From Clostridiales bacterium UBA1446 (GTDB taxonomy: Bacteria; Bacillota; Clostridia; Oscillospirales; Oscillospiraceae): 5,433 nt of DNA. The stretch is taken from contig DCTG01000185.1 of assembly GCA_002329245.1 (NCBI GenBank), forward strand, positions 772-6,204, written 5' to 3'. This document shows, piece after piece, positions 5,411 to 5,433 of the stretch; position 1 is the first letter of the stretch; each line of letters opens with the position of its first letter. The notes beneath the pieces are model-generated. The model saw only the letters and a program-made list of their open reading frames with translations, searched no databases and was not told the DNA's origin. The position numbers and the translations under genes are program-made.

Positions 5411-5433
5411 GAACAAAGAAAATATATGAAGGA

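Noticed and set aside
5398..5433. Start of another gene at the right edge
   Set aside because: ATG at 5398 and TTG at 5409 reach stops within a few codons; ATGAAGGA at 5426 could be a start or a ribosome binding site but too little sequence remains to judge.

Overview
The window reads as chromosomal DNA from a low-to-mid GC, Gram-positive, probably motile member of the Clostridia. The signs are a LytTR regulator with an AgrC-like GHKL histidine kinase, B. subtilis-like CsaA, strong AGGAGG-type ribosome binding sites, TTG starts, sigma-A and sigma-D (sigma-28) type promoters, and GGGACGG..CCGTCCC palindromes of a kind I associate with clostridial genomes. The family-level assignment is inference, since no rRNA or marker gene is present.

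Layout. (1) 1-1662, + strand: the C-terminal part of a LytTR response regulator, cut by the window edge, overlaps by 7 bases a membrane sensor kinase with intact H, N and G boxes. Together they form a two-component operon. (2) 1661-1728: a long near-perfect palindrome starts at the kinase stop codon. (3) 1821-2150, - strand: csaA, a small tRNA-binding-domain protein, converges on the kinase gene. (4) 2174-2226: a second, related palindrome sits between csaA and the next gene, so csaA is bracketed by two members of one repeat family. (5) 2227-3633, - strand: a soluble methyl-accepting chemotaxis protein with a C-terminal zinc-binding CZB domain, driven by a near-consensus sigma-28 promoter at 3732-3759. 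(6) 3634-3995: a noncoding stretch holding the MCP leader and promoter and a strong hairpin at 3851-3883 that probably terminates the next gene. (7) 3996-4916, - strand: a six-helix FUSC/ArAE_1-type membrane protein with a TTG start and its own sigma-A promoter. (8) 4917-5242: a divergent regulatory region with two back-to-back promoters and three inverted repeats. (9) 5243-5401, + strand: an unrecognised 52-residue basic protein with a consensus promoter and ribosome binding site, missed easily because it is short and starts with TTG.

The window is mostly single-gene units rather than one pathway. The common thread is sensing: a peptide- or envelope-type two-component system at the left, a chemoreceptor coupled to the flagellar regulon in the middle. 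The parts least explained by known families are the palindrome pair around csaA and the small gene at the right with its elaborate upstream region. I see no convincing new multi-gene system, no CRISPR array, no tRNA or rRNA gene, and no transposase.
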